Of a stretch of 64,000 nucleotides of DNA, positions 35,222 through 44,114 are shown one piece after another; the stretch's first letter is position 1; every line of letters begins with the position of its first letter. Under the pieces are notes generated by a model that made no database searches, was not told the origin of the DNA, and saw only the letters and a list, made by a program, of their open reading frames with translations. A program made the position numbers and the translations under genes. The stretch comes from Labilithrix luteola. GTDB taxonomy: Bacteria; Myxococcota_A; Polyangia; Polyangiales; Polyangiaceae. Where the stretch lies: positions 5,495,001-5,559,000 of the forward strand of contig NZ_CP012333.1 of assembly GCF_001263205.1 (NCBI RefSeq), written 5' to 3'.

Positions 35222-36106
35222 ATGTCTTCGAGCCGTTCGTTCGCTTCGTCTTCTCCTTGGGTGCCGGTTCTCGCGCTGATGGGCTCGATGGCGTCCGTCT
35301 GTGTTGGCAACTCCTTCGCCAAGACGCTGTTCAACGCCCTGGGCGCAACGGGAACGGTGGCTTATCGGATCACCGTCGGTGCCGTCATTCTGCTGGTGCT
35401 TTGGCGGCCGTGGCGGATGCACCTGTCTCGGCAGGACGCGGGACGTGTCGTCCTGTACGGCGTCACGCTCGCCAGCATGAACCTGCTCTTTTACCTGTCG
35501 CTGGGCCGGCTGCCGATCGGCATTGCCATCGCCATCGAATTCACGGGGCCCTTGGTGTTGGCGGTGGCACTGTCCCGGCGTGTGCTCGATTTCCTGTGGA
35601 TCGGCTTGGCCGTGGCGGGATTGCTGATTCTCACGGTGGGCGGGCAAAGAGTCGGCAGGATCGACCCGATGGGCGCCGGCTATGCGCTCGCGGCGGGTCT
35701 GTGTTGGGCGCTTTATATTCTCGCCGGCAAGAGAGTCGCCGCGCTGCATGCGGGCCAGTCCACTTCCTTGGGTATGGCCGCAGGGGCGCTGTTCGTCGTT
35801 CCTTTTGGAGTCGCGCAGGCCGGACGGGCGTTGCTTTCGCCGTCCCTGGCGCTGGCCGGGCTCGGGATCGGATTGCTGTCGAGCGCACTCCCTTATTCAC
35901 TGGAGATGGTGGCGTTGAAGCGCATGCACAGCAGGACGTTCTCCGTGCTGTTGAGCCTGGAGCCGGCGATCGGTGCACTGGCGGGCGCGGTGGTCCTGCA
36001 CGAGCAGCTCTCGATCCGGCAGTGGGTGGCGATCGCGCTCGTCATTGCGGCGTCCGCAGGATGTGCGGCGACCGCCCGGGGGAGCGCGCCGCCGGTGGAG
36101 GGATAG
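35222..36106 (+). CDS. EamA-family transporter, RhtA-like amino-acid exporter
   Basis: The product has 294 residues with ten predicted membrane helices in two EamA halves (SMASVCVGNSFAKTLFNALGATGTVAYRITVGAVILLVLW; MGAGYALAAGLCWALYILAGKRV). The motifs FYLSLGRLPIGIAIAIEFTGPLVLA and ALPYSLEMVALKRMHSRTFSVLLSLEPAIGALAGAVVLHEQLS are typical of RhtA, the threonine/homoserine exporter of proteobacteria. Codon choice is slightly less GC-biased than in flanking genes and the gene stands alone next to two broken genes. Import by horizontal transfer from a proteobacterium is possible. Substrate is inferred from family. Confidence 0.88.
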   Translation: MSSSRSFASSSPWVPVLALMGSMASVCVGNSFAKTLFNALGATGTVAYRITVGAVILLVLWRPWRMHLSRQDAGRVVLYGVTLASMNLLFYLSLGRLPIGIAIAIEFTGPLVLAVALSRRVLDFLWIGLAVAGLLILTVGGQRVGRIDPMGAGYALAAGLCWALYILAGKRVAALHAGQSTSLGMAAGALFVVPFGVAQAGRALLSPSLALAGLGIGLLSSALPYSLEMVALKRMHSRTFSVLLSLEPAIGALAGAVVLHEQLSIRQWVAIALVIAASAGCAATARGSAPPVEG

Positions 36107-36118
36107 GGATAGCGCGCG

Positions 36119-36937
36119 TTACGGCTTGCTCTCGATCTCGACGTCGTCGAGCCAACCGCTCCAGCTTCCACTGGGAAGGTAAAGGATACCGACGTCGATT
36201 GCCGCGTTCGTCGTGAAATACGCATTTGCCGCGGGATCGAGAGCGAGTGGAGCGATGGCCTCGGCTCCGTCGACCTTGACGGTGAGCCGGCCGTATCCCG
36301 CGCCGGTCACCGCCGGCGGCTCGAGCAAGAACTCGATCAGGCGCCATCGATTCACGCCGATGAGCGCGTTACCCACGTTCGTCTCCGGGACGGGGCCGCC
36401 GACTCGCACGTTCATCGTCTCGCCCAGGTACGCGTAATAGCCAAATCCGCTGTCGTACTTGAATTGGATTACCGATGGCCCGTTCCCCGCGCGGTCCGTT
36501 CGGAAGTGAAATCGGAACGTCACCGCGGACGAGCCAACGGGCACGACCTTGCGAAGCGACAGGTAGGCGAGAGGGGCGGCCGCGGCGTCGGCCACGAGTG
36601 CGAGTGAGCTCGGCGCCGAGTCGTAATACGATGAGGCGATCATTCCGATATCGCCGGGCAGCGTCGTCGAGTCCCAAAGCGCGGCGAGCGGTGTCGTTCG
36701 GTCGAAGTCGTCGCAGAACAGCGCGTTCGTTCGGCTCGCGCAGTACGGTACGCTCGCGTCGAAGGTGGAATCCGCCTGTGCGTCGGGTGCTGGTGGCTCG
36801 ACGTTTGGGGTGCCGGCCTCGGCCTCTGACGCAGTGTCGGGCCCGCCGCCGCTCAGACCGTTCGTATCGACGATGAGCCCGCAGCCGCCGAGGAGACCGA
36901 GCGTGAGCGCGAATGCACAGCGTTGGCGCGTGACCAC
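36119..36937 (-). CDS. Lipoprotein with LamG-like beta-sandwich
   Basis: The product has 272 residues from GTG 36937. The signal sequence has lipobox LGGC (Cys19). A 40-residue Ala/Asp/Pro linker comes next, then a domain beginning YCASRTNALFCDDFDRTTPLAALWDSTT. That phrase, together with SLRKVVPVGSSAVTFRFHFRTD, GVNRWRLIEFLLEP and SGWLDDVEIES, resembles the concanavalin-like (LamG/DUF1080-type) beta-sandwich found in many Polyangia lipoproteins. It is probably surface-exposed and may bind carbohydrate. It converges on the RhtA-like gene with 12 nt between stops. Confidence 0.7.
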   Translation of the reverse strand: MVTRQRCAFALTLGLLGGCGLIVDTNGLSGGGPDTASEAEAGTPNVEPPAPDAQADSTFDASVPYCASRTNALFCDDFDRTTPLAALWDSTTLPGDIGMIASSYYDSAPSSLALVADAAAAPLAYLSLRKVVPVGSSAVTFRFHFRTDRAGNGPSVIQFKYDSGFGYYAYLGETMNVRVGGPVPETNVGNALIGVNRWRLIEFLLEPPAVTGAGYGRLTVKVDGAEAIAPLALDPAANAYFTTNAAIDVGILYLPSGSWSGWLDDVEIESKP

Positions 36938-37058
36938 AAATGCTCAATATCACGCCAGTGTTTCTGGCAGGCGGAGATGTCGTAATCGAACGACACGTGA
37001 TCCCGACGGATCGTTTTCCTCTCCGCGCCATCGCGGTCCACCAGCGTCGGCCAGCCCG

Positions 37059-37446
37059 ATGATAACTTCATGCGTCGTGATTCGGCTTCATCGACCCGTC
37101 CGAATCGAGCAGGACGAACTCCGCGCGTGGGCGTACGACGTTGATCCGTCACCACCGGTGAACGCCGATCTCGACGTGTGGGACCTGATGCTCACCGAAT
37201 GGTTCGCGGACGATCGCCTCTACGTCGAGCTCGCGGCCGACGACACGTGTCCCAAGCGGCTCGTCGATGAGTCGCGAGAACGAGGCGGACGCACGGCAGT
37301 ATGCCGAGCAGCTGCTCATCCTCGTGCGAGGCCAAGGCGGCTCCGACCTACGGGAGCTTGCAACGAGGCTCGAACGCTTCCTCGCCGATCCGACGACCAT
37401 CGCCGATGAGTATTGGCACGGAGGACTGATGCAAGCTCATGCGTAG
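37059..37446 (+). CDS. Small hypothetical gene, probably frameshifted or two overlapping frames
   Basis: From ATG 37059 about 70 residues look natural (VVIRLHRPVRIEQDELRAWAYDVDPSPPVNADLDVWDLMLTEWF; LAADDTCPKRLVDE). After that the frame degenerates into Arg/Ala-rich text up to 37409. A second frame opens at ATG 37267 and gives 59 natural-looking residues (MSRENEADARQYAEQLLILV; LRELATRLERFLADPTTIADEYWHGG) to a TAG at 37446. Either one gene of about 129 residues with a single-base shift near 37270-37290, or two overlapping small genes. No family is recognised. Confidence 0.4.
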
Positions 37447-37485
37447 AGGCCCATAATCGTCCAGCTCGCGTCGTGTTTTGCAACG

Positions 37486-37498
37486 GTTTGTAACAAAC
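37486..37498. promoter_or_regulatory. Inverted repeat upstream of the membrane NTPase gene
   Basis: GTTTG-TAA-CAAAC, a perfect 5-bp dyad in a locally AT-rich stretch, 41 nt before the start codon at 37540. The AT richness is unusual here and suggests promoter or operator function. No clear -35/-10 pair can be fixed. Confidence 0.35.
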
Positions 37499-37539
37499 GC
37501 TTTGACGCATCGAGCAACGAGTGCCAGCGTCGGGCGCCC

Positions 37540-40500
37540 GTGGGCGTCTCGCTATTCGTTGGAGCGAAGGACGGCGTCGTCGTCGAGTCGAAGAAGGTAG
37601 GTCGCCGGAAAACGGCCGTCTCCGCCGTCTTCGTATGCGCGACACTCGTTGGTTCCTTGTTCGTGTCGGCGACCGCGTCGGCGCAGCCGGCCCGTGCGAA
37701 CGCGCCCGACGCGGCGGGCTGCGAACCGGTTACTCGCGAGCTGGAGGCCTCACGTCAGGAGGCGTCGCGGGCACGCAGCGAGGCCGAGGAGCAAGAGCGC
37801 AAGGCCACGACCTGCGAGGCCGAGCTCGCCACGACCTCGAAGCAGCTCCACCAGAGCTCGGACGCCGCGAAGACCTGCGAGGACGCCAAAAGCCACCTCT
37901 GCTCGGCGACGTCGGCCTTCGCCGACGACCTCACGAAGGGCCGCGCGCAGGCGGCCTCGGAGACGGGCTGCGTCTCGGGCGAGCAGCAGACGAAGCTCGA
38001 CGCGCTGGTGAACGGCTGGAACGGCACGGCGACGTGGCTGAACCAGCTCGCCGCGTACGAGGCCGGAGAGACCGACACGCTCCCGCGGGCACGCAGTGTC
38101 GGCGGCACACCCATCGAGCGCACGATCCAGCGCATCGCGCGTAACGGCGGCGGTCGCGCGTTCCATCGCCGTCTGCTCATCGAGGCGCTCCAGATCGTCG
38201 CGCCTCAAGCCTGGAATCGCATTCGTGCGGGCGGGACGACGGGGATCGACGCCTGGTTCTCGGCAACGACGCCGCTCGACGCCGAGATCCCGAACGAGGT
38301 TCATCGCGCGCCTGCCGGTGTCCCTGGTCCTGCCGGGCCCCCGCTCACGGCGGCGCTGCACCTCGTCCGGGCCTTCAAGGTCGCGGCCCACTGCGAGCCG
38401 TCGCCCACCGAGGGCAGCGAGTGCTTGCGCGCCCGGCAGCTCGAACAGCTCCTCGAGTCGAGCGGCTCGCTCGTCGTGCGACGGCGCGTCCAGGAGATCT
38501 GGGCCAGCGACTGCACGACGCTCAGACCCGAGGCGATCACTGGATGGTTCGACGAGCTTCCAACGGCGCACGGCGCGGCCGCGCCCTGGCGCGAGATCGC
38601 GGAGAACGCCTACTCGAAGCTCTTCACCTGCTACCTCGACGACGCGAGCGAGCACACGCCTTACGGGACGTGGCTGAAGGAAATGCTCCCGAGCGCGAGG
38701 TCCGTGACGGCGTCACGCCTCGAGCGCATCGACGCCGTCCGTGCCAAGTGGGACGAGGGTTCGCGCGAGGCGAAGTGCGCACGCGCCGTCCGCGCGTTGC
38801 AGAACATGGCGGTACCGGCGACGTGTTCGGTACCCGCGGGCGACTTCCGACCGGCCCTCGACGCGTGGGCGGCCGCGTCCGACAAGCTCGATGACGGCGG
38901 CGTGCCGCTGGCGATGTGCGCGCAGTTCGCCTCGCTCCTCTGGGAGGGCAAGGCCGCGTCGATCGACGGGTCGTTCTCGCGTCCGCCGTCGCTCGACGAG
39001 ATGGTCGTCGCCCGGCCGATGCCCCCGACGCCGATGTGGCGGCTCCGTGAGCATTGCGAGGAGCGCGGAGGCGGGGCCACGTTCCCCGACGACGTCGCGT
39101 TCCTCGGTTCGCTCGCTCGCCGCTTCGGTGAGGCCGTCGAGAAGCCTCCGTTCCGACTCGACCCGACGACGTCGAAGCCCGTCGAGCTGCTCCGCTTCGA
39201 GGCATCGCAAGGGAACGGGCCGTGGATCGCGCACGTGGCACAAGGGGCAACCGCGTGCGGTACCCTCGGCATCGCCGACGAGCGGTGCCGTGTGTGCTCG
39301 AAGCTCTCCCCCGGAGCCGCTTACGACTGCTTGCTCGTCGACCGCCTCGAGTCGTCGTGGACGCAGCGTACGCGCGCGCTCGCGCTCGGATTCGGTGGGC
39401 TTGCGTTGCTCGTCGTCGGCGCGACGTGGCTCCGCCGACTTCTGCGCGCGCGCCGGCGCTACGCCGAGTGGGCTCGCGACACGGCGGCGTTCTTCGACGG
39501 CATTGGTCTGTCGTCGCGGCGCGATCGGTGGCGGGTCATGTTCCCCTCACGGCACGATCTTCTCGAGGTGACGTTGCCCTCCGAGCCCGCCTGGGAGCGC
39601 TGGGGTCAGACGGCCGCCGTGGTCCGTGTCCCGCCGGGGCCGCGCGTTCTCGAGCGCGACATCAACCACGCGGCGTTCGTCGCGCGTCGGCTGAACGCCT
39701 CGGTGGTCCTGCTCGAGCACGACGACACCGCAACCCCCGACCTCTCCGCCGTGCGAGCCATGCTCGAGTGGGCGGCCAAGGGCGGCACGCGCGCCGTGCA
39801 GATCCTCCCCATCAGCGTCTCGCGCTCGCGCTGGTCGAAGAGCGCGCACGACGTGCTCGATCTCGTCGAGGAATCGTCGCTCCGAGGCAACCCCTTCGAG
39901 CTGCGCGGCAGGATCGCGACGTCGACGCAGTTCTTCAACCGCGAGCGACTCGTCTCGGGTCTCCTCGCGGCGGCGCAGGCCGGCCACTGGATGGTGGTGA
40001 CGGGGCTCCGGCGCTTCGGCAAGTCGTCGCTCGCCCTCGAGGTCGCGCGTCGCGTGCCGGGGCCGTCGGCCTACGTCGACATTTCCGGCTTCGACTACGA
40101 GATCGTCCACGAGAAGGATCCGAGCGTGGCCGCCGAGGCGATCCTTCGCTTCGTCTGCCTCCGCCTCACGGAGTCCGCGCGCGAGCGCTGGCCGTCGCAC
40201 GCGATCCCCGCGCCGCCCGAGACGTCGATCGACGCGGCCGTCCTCACGCGCTGGTTCCGCGACTTCTCGCGTGCCTGCCGTGACGCCGCCGGCCGCCCGA
40301 CCACCGTGCTCGTCGTGCTCGACGAGATCGAGCAGGCCCTCGCCGTCGGCCCCGACAAGCTGGCTCATGCGCTCGACGTCCTCGCCATCGTCCTCGGCCG
40401 TTTGAAGAGCGCGGTCGGCGATGCGGCGATGCCTGACGGCGGCACGCCGATCGGCGTCTTCCTCACGAGCGCGCTCCATCCGCTCCTCTGGGCGCCGCTG

Positions 40501-41181
40501 CGCACGCTCGCGCATCAGTCGATCATGGGCTCGTTCCAGCGCGTGTGCGTCCCCTGCCTATCGGACGACGCCGCGACCACCATGATGCGCAGCCTCGGCG
40601 GCCGTCAGGGCATCCGCTTCTCCGATGAGGCTCTCGCGAAGATCGTCGCCGAGTCGCAGGGCGTGCCGCTTCTTCTCCGCCGGCTCGGTGCATCCATCCT
40701 CGAGCTCTACGATGCCGAGCGCGCGCGCCAGGGCAGCCTCGGAGCGGTCGAGGTCGGCGTCGAGGGTACGGCCGAGGCGATCCTGCGCGAGAATCGCGAA
40801 GGCTCACCGCTCCGCGTCTGGATCGAGACGGAGATCGCGGCGCGCTCGACCGTCACCGGGGGGCTCCTGCGGAAGCTCGCACGCGAGGACATCGTCTCGG
40901 TCACCGAGCTCTGCGCGCTCGCCAAGAAGACTGTCGCCGAGGACTTCGACCGGACCGGCATCTCGGCGACGCTCGCACCGGACGAGCTCGAGCGTCGTTC
41001 GGAAGAGGCTGCCCACGTCATCGTGCAGCTCCTCGAGGAGAGCGGTCTGGTCGTTCCGCACGGCGATCTGACGGCGCCCGACGGATATTCGCTGCCCGAA
41101 GGCGCCATCCGCACGGTTCTGCGAGGTCGTGCGAGCACGTGGGTGGCGGCGGCCGCGGCCATCGAGCCCCGCGCAGACTGA
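37540..41181 (+). CDS. Large membrane-spanning protein with cytoplasmic P-loop (STAND/AAA-like) NTPase
   Basis: The product has 1213 residues from GTG 37540. A signal peptide (AVSAVFVCATLVGSLFVSATASA) is followed by a short coiled coil (CEPVTRELEASRQEASRARSEAEEQERK) and about 500 residues of helical, Cys-containing sequence predicted to be outside the cytoplasm. One membrane helix at about 612-634 (LALGFGGLALLVVGATWLRRLL) leads to a cytoplasmic half. This has a Rossmann-like stretch (AVVRVPPG, ASVVLLEHDD, VQILPISVS), then Walker A GLRRFGKSS at about 823-831, Walker B VLVVLDEIEQAL at about 923-934, and winged-helix-like segments. It resembles archaeal-ATPase/STAND NTPases. Function is unknown; the layout suggests outside-to-inside signalling. 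Confidence 0.75.
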   Translation: MGVSLFVGAKDGVVVESKKVGRRKTAVSAVFVCATLVGSLFVSATASAQPARANAPDAAGCEPVTRELEASRQEASRARSEAEEQERKATTCEAELATTSKQLHQSSDAAKTCEDAKSHLCSATSAFADDLTKGRAQAASETGCVSGEQQTKLDALVNGWNGTATWLNQLAAYEAGETDTLPRARSVGGTPIERTIQRIARNGGGRAFHRRLLIEALQIVAPQAWNRIRAGGTTGIDAWFSATTPLDAEIPNEVHRAPAGVPGPAGPPLTAALHLVRAFKVAAHCEPSPTEGSECLRARQLEQLLESSGSLVVRRRVQEIWASDCTTLRPEAITGWFDELPTAHGAAAPWREIAENAYSKLFTCYLDDASEHTPYGTWLKEMLPSARSVTASRLERIDAVRAKWDEGSREAKCARAVRALQNMAVPATCSVPAGDFRPALDAWAAASDKLDDGGVPLAMCAQFASLLWEGKAASIDGSFSRPPSLDEMVVARPMPPTPMWRLREHCEERGGGATFPDDVAFLGSLARRFGEAVEKPPFRLDPTTSKPVELLRFEASQGNGPWIAHVAQGATACGTLGIADERCRVCSKLSPGAAYDCLLVDRLESSWTQRTRALALGFGGLALLVVGATWLRRLLRARRRYAEWARDTAAFFDGIGLSSRRDRWRVMFPSRHDLLEVTLPSEPAWERWGQTAAVVRVPPGPRVLERDINHAAFVARRLNASVVLLEHDDTATPDLSAVRAMLEWAAKGGTRAVQILPISVSRSRWSKSAHDVLDLVEESSLRGNPFELRGRIATSTQFFNRERLVSGLLAAAQAGHWMVVTGLRRFGKSSLALEVARRVPGPSAYVDISGFDYEIVHEKDPSVAAEAILRFVCLRLTESARERWPSHAIPAPPETSIDAAVLTRWFRDFSRACRDAAGRPTTVLVVLDEIEQALAVGPDKLAHALDVLAIVLGRLKSAVGDAAMPDGGTPIGVFLTSALHPLLWAPLRTLAHQSIMGSFQRVCVPCLSDDAATTMMRSLGGRQGIRFSDEALAKIVAESQGVPLLLRRLGASILELYDAERARQGSLGAVEVGVEGTAEAILRENREGSPLRVWIETEIAARSTVTGGLLRKLAREDIVSVTELCALAKKTVAEDFDRTGISATLAPDELERRSEEAAHVIVQLLEESGLVVPHGDLTAPDGYSLPEGAIRTVLRGRASTWVAAAAAIEPRAD

Positions 41182-41204
41182 ACGCGCCCGTGATACCAAA
41201 AGGC

Positions 41205-42692
41205 ATGCTCCGTAGAATCGCCGGGACTGCGCTCACGGCGCTCGCCGGCATGAGCGCGCTCGCATGTGGTACCTCGAGTCGTCCGGCGACGGGGGACGTC
41301 GACGGCCCACCAAAACGCTGGGTCGTGATCGCGCCCCATCCGGACGACGAGACGCTCATCGCGAGCGGCGTTCTCCTGCACATGGCGCAATCCGGCGGTG
41401 ATCCGGCCGTGATCGTGATGACGAACGGGGACCTCGACTGCCTCCACGACGGGCTCGCGCGTGAGGGCGAGAGCGTCGCCGGCCTTGCCGAGCTCGGCAT
41501 CAAAGAAGACCGCGTCTACTTCCTCGGCTATCCGGACGGCGGCCTCTCTCAGCTCGGGCGGACGCCGCTGCCTCCGCGCCGGAGGATGATCGACGGCGTC
41601 TGCGAGCAAGGCAACACGACGTACGGCACGCGCGGCCATGGCGGGCGCGAGTACCACCGCAGTCGTACCGGCGCCTCCGCGCAGTACACGCACGAGAACG
41701 CGGTCGCCGATCTGGCGGCCCTGCTCGCGGAGCTCCGTCCTACCGACGTTGCCATCACCCATCCAGAGGACACGCACCCCGATCACGCGGCGACCTATGC
41801 GTTGTTTCGCAGTGCGCTCGACCGCCTACCGGAGGCTCCGCGCGTCCATCGGGCGATGGTCCATAACGGAGACTGCTGGCCGACCGGAACGGCTCCGCGC
41901 GAGCCTTGCCCCATCGCGAACATCACGCCCGACCAACCCACGCCGCCGCTCTCGGGGCGTCTCACGGGGTACGTTCCGGGCGAGCGGCTACCGGTGCCTT
42001 CGAGCTGTCGGGTGCGCGATCCCGAGGTGAACCCGAAGCTCCGCGCGATCGCGGCGCATGCCTCGCAGACGCGCGGAACGCTCGATAGCTACCTCTTCGC
42101 CTTCGCGCGCAGCGACGAGGTGTTCTTTCCCGAGCGCTTCGAGCATGGCGAGCGGAGCTGGTGGCGGATCGACCGCACGGGGCGTGCGAGCCTCACCACG
42201 CAGCGGGTCAAGGTCGAGCGCGACGACGACGATCGGAGCCTGCCGCTCGCGGTTCCGCTCGTCGTTGCGGCGAGCCTCTCGCGGCCGCCGGTCGACGAGC
42301 AGGGGAGCATCGTGCGGATCGATCTGCTCGAGGACGCCTCGGGGAGCTACGAGCTCATCATCGACGCCGATCGGCGCGAGGCGTCCGTCGTTCGCACGTT
42401 CAAAGGACGTATCCCCGAGCTTTTGCGTGTGTGGCCGTTGCCGCACGATCTCTGGGCATCGAAGACGGCCGAGCCGTTCGAGATGGTCATCGAGCCACGC
42501 CCGGACGACGGTTCGGTCGCCGAGCTCGCGCTCCGGCTCCGCGGGGAGCTGGTCGGCGTCGCGGTCGACGTGCAGCCTCGCCTCCACGGCGACCGCATCG
42601 GCTACTCGAACGTGTTCGCCGCCAATGGCGAGTTGATGGTGCGCGGCGTTTCGAACGTCAGCGCGTTCCCCAGCGTTCGTCCCGCACGGTGA
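41205..42692 (+). CDS. PIG-L family deacetylase lipoprotein
   Basis: The product has 495 residues from ATG 41205, with lipobox SALAC giving export to the periplasm. The LmbE/PIG-L core is clear: VVIAPHPDDETLIASGVLLHMAQSGGDP with the zinc-binding His-Pro-Asp-Asp, TNGDLDCLHDGLAREGESVAGLAELG, and the third zinc ligand in THPEDTHPDHAATYALF. These enzymes remove N-acetyl groups from sugars such as GlcNAc-lipids. The C-terminal 230 residues form an extra beta-rich domain of unknown role. An exported deacetylase next to glycosyltransferase genes fits glycan modification. Its last 35 nt overlap the end of the convergent glycosyltransferase gene. Confidence 0.88.
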   Translation: MLRRIAGTALTALAGMSALACGTSSRPATGDVDGPPKRWVVIAPHPDDETLIASGVLLHMAQSGGDPAVIVMTNGDLDCLHDGLAREGESVAGLAELGIKEDRVYFLGYPDGGLSQLGRTPLPPRRRMIDGVCEQGNTTYGTRGHGGREYHRSRTGASAQYTHENAVADLAALLAELRPTDVAITHPEDTHPDHAATYALFRSALDRLPEAPRVHRAMVHNGDCWPTGTAPREPCPIANITPDQPTPPLSGRLTGYVPGERLPVPSSCRVRDPEVNPKLRAIAAHASQTRGTLDSYLFAFARSDEVFFPERFEHGERSWWRIDRTGRASLTTQRVKVERDDDDRSLPLAVPLVVAASLSRPPVDEQGSIVRIDLLEDASGSYELIIDADRREASVVRTFKGRIPELLRVWPLPHDLWASKTAEPFEMVIEPRPDDGSVAELALRLRGELVGVAVDVQPRLHGDRIGYSNVFAANGELMVRGVSNVSAFPSVRPAR

Positions 42693-43974
42693 TGAGCGCC
42701 CAGGGAAGGATCCACTGGAGCAAGAGCACGCAGTAAACCGAGTAGAGCGCGCCGTAGAGGAACCGGAAGCTCCGCTCGATGCGCAGGTAGTAGAGCGCGG
42801 TGAACGTGGCTCCAAGGAGCAGCGCGATGGCCGAGTGGACGACGACGGTGAGGTTCGTCTGGAAGGTCGTCGGCAGCAGCACGAGGCCGTAGAAGAACAA
42901 GAACAGGCGCAGGTTCGAGACCAAGAACGTCACGGCCGGCAGGACGCGATTCTTGCGCCGGTACCGCGTGAACATGAACTTCGCGAAGCTGAAGCCCTCG
43001 ACGATGTAGCTTCGGTCCCAGCGAACGAACATGCGTGACATCTGCTTGTACGTCACCGGCGCGAGCGTTCGAACGATCGCGGTCCGCTGGTAGACCGTGT
43101 CGTAGCCCTGGCGGAGCACGATGTTCGTCAGCGCCTGATCCTCGCCGTGATTCACGGGGCGGCCGAGGAACGTCTGGCCGGCCCACTCGTCGAGGAAGGG
43201 GAGAATCGCCTCTCGGCGGAAGGACGAGAGGGCGCCCGGGCAGCACGCGACGCAGCGGTACGTCGACTGAGCGGCGCGCCCGAAGTCGAACGCGAGCGCG
43301 TATTGCACCTCGAGCATGCGGCTGATGGTGGTGTCGCGGTTGAGGACGACGACCTGGCCGGCGACCGCACCGATCTCGCTGTCGGCGAGGAACGGCGCGA
43401 CCATCTCGCGGACCGTCTGACGATCGATCTCGCTGTCGGAGTCGATGGTGACCAGGATCGAGCCCGTGGCCGCCCGGAAACCAGCGACGAGCGCCTCGCG
43501 TTTTCCGCGGTTACCCTTGAAGCGCACGAGCTTCACGAGATCCGGGTGCTCGCGTCGCAGGCGCTGCATGTGGAAGAACGTGTCGTCCCGCGAGCCGTCG
43601 TCGACGACGATGATCTCGAGCAGCTCCGGGGGGTAATCGCAGCTCGCGACGGAGCGGATGCTGCGCTCGACCATCGGCCCCTCGTTGAACGCGGGGATGA
43701 CGACGCTCACCTTCGGCCACTGCGCATCGGCAGGCGCCTCGAACGGGCGGTAGCGAACCCAGAGTCCGCTGAGCAGCGCGGTGTAGACCGACTGGATGAC
43801 GACGACGATCCCGATCGGGTGGCTCATCATGCCGAGGATGGCCGTCCAGAGTGCCGGTAGTCCGCCCGCGAGCCGACCGCTCGCGCCGAGCATCCAACCG
43901 ATGCTCAAGAGACCGCCGAGCAGTGGCAAGAGGCCAACGCACGCAATGAGCGCGCGGCGAACGATCCTCTGCAT
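42658..43974 (-). CDS. Membrane glycosyltransferase family 2 (hyaluronan/chitin-synthase-like)
   Basis: The product has 438 residues. Two N-terminal helices (ACVGLLPLLGGLLSIGWMLG; GIVVVIQSVYTALLSGLWV) precede the GT2 catalytic domain. Motifs are VSVVIPAFNEGPMV, IIVVDDGSRDDT, VTIDSDSEID, the acceptor-region NHGEDQALTNIVL (ED general base) and a QxxRW-like KQMSRMFVRWDRS. C-terminal helices complete a transmembrane channel. This is the processive or polyprenyl-sugar GT2 class of NodC/HasA, with nucleotide sugar as donor. It probably lies in one operon with the upstream multi-pass membrane protein gene (140 nt apart). Confidence 0.88.
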   Translation of the reverse strand: MQRIVRRALIACVGLLPLLGGLLSIGWMLGASGRLAGGLPALWTAILGMMSHPIGIVVVIQSVYTALLSGLWVRYRPFEAPADAQWPKVSVVIPAFNEGPMVERSIRSVASCDYPPELLEIIVVDDGSRDDTFFHMQRLRREHPDLVKLVRFKGNRGKREALVAGFRAATGSILVTIDSDSEIDRQTVREMVAPFLADSEIGAVAGQVVVLNRDTTISRMLEVQYALAFDFGRAAQSTYRCVACCPGALSSFRREAILPFLDEWAGQTFLGRPVNHGEDQALTNIVLRQGYDTVYQRTAIVRTLAPVTYKQMSRMFVRWDRSYIVEGFSFAKFMFTRYRRKNRVLPAVTFLVSNLRLFLFFYGLVLLPTTFQTNLTVVVHSAIALLLGATFTALYYLRIERSFRFLYGALYSVYCVLLLQWILPWALITVRDERWGTR

Positions 43975-44114
43975 GCGCGCCAGGATAGCCGATGTCTCTT
44001 CAGGGGCCAGCTGCGGATGCGCGTCCGAGAACGTGCGCCGCGAGCGATTTTGTCCCGATCAGGTGTGAGCCACGGCCCGTGACAGGAGCTGGATGAGCTC
44101 CAACGTAAGACCCG

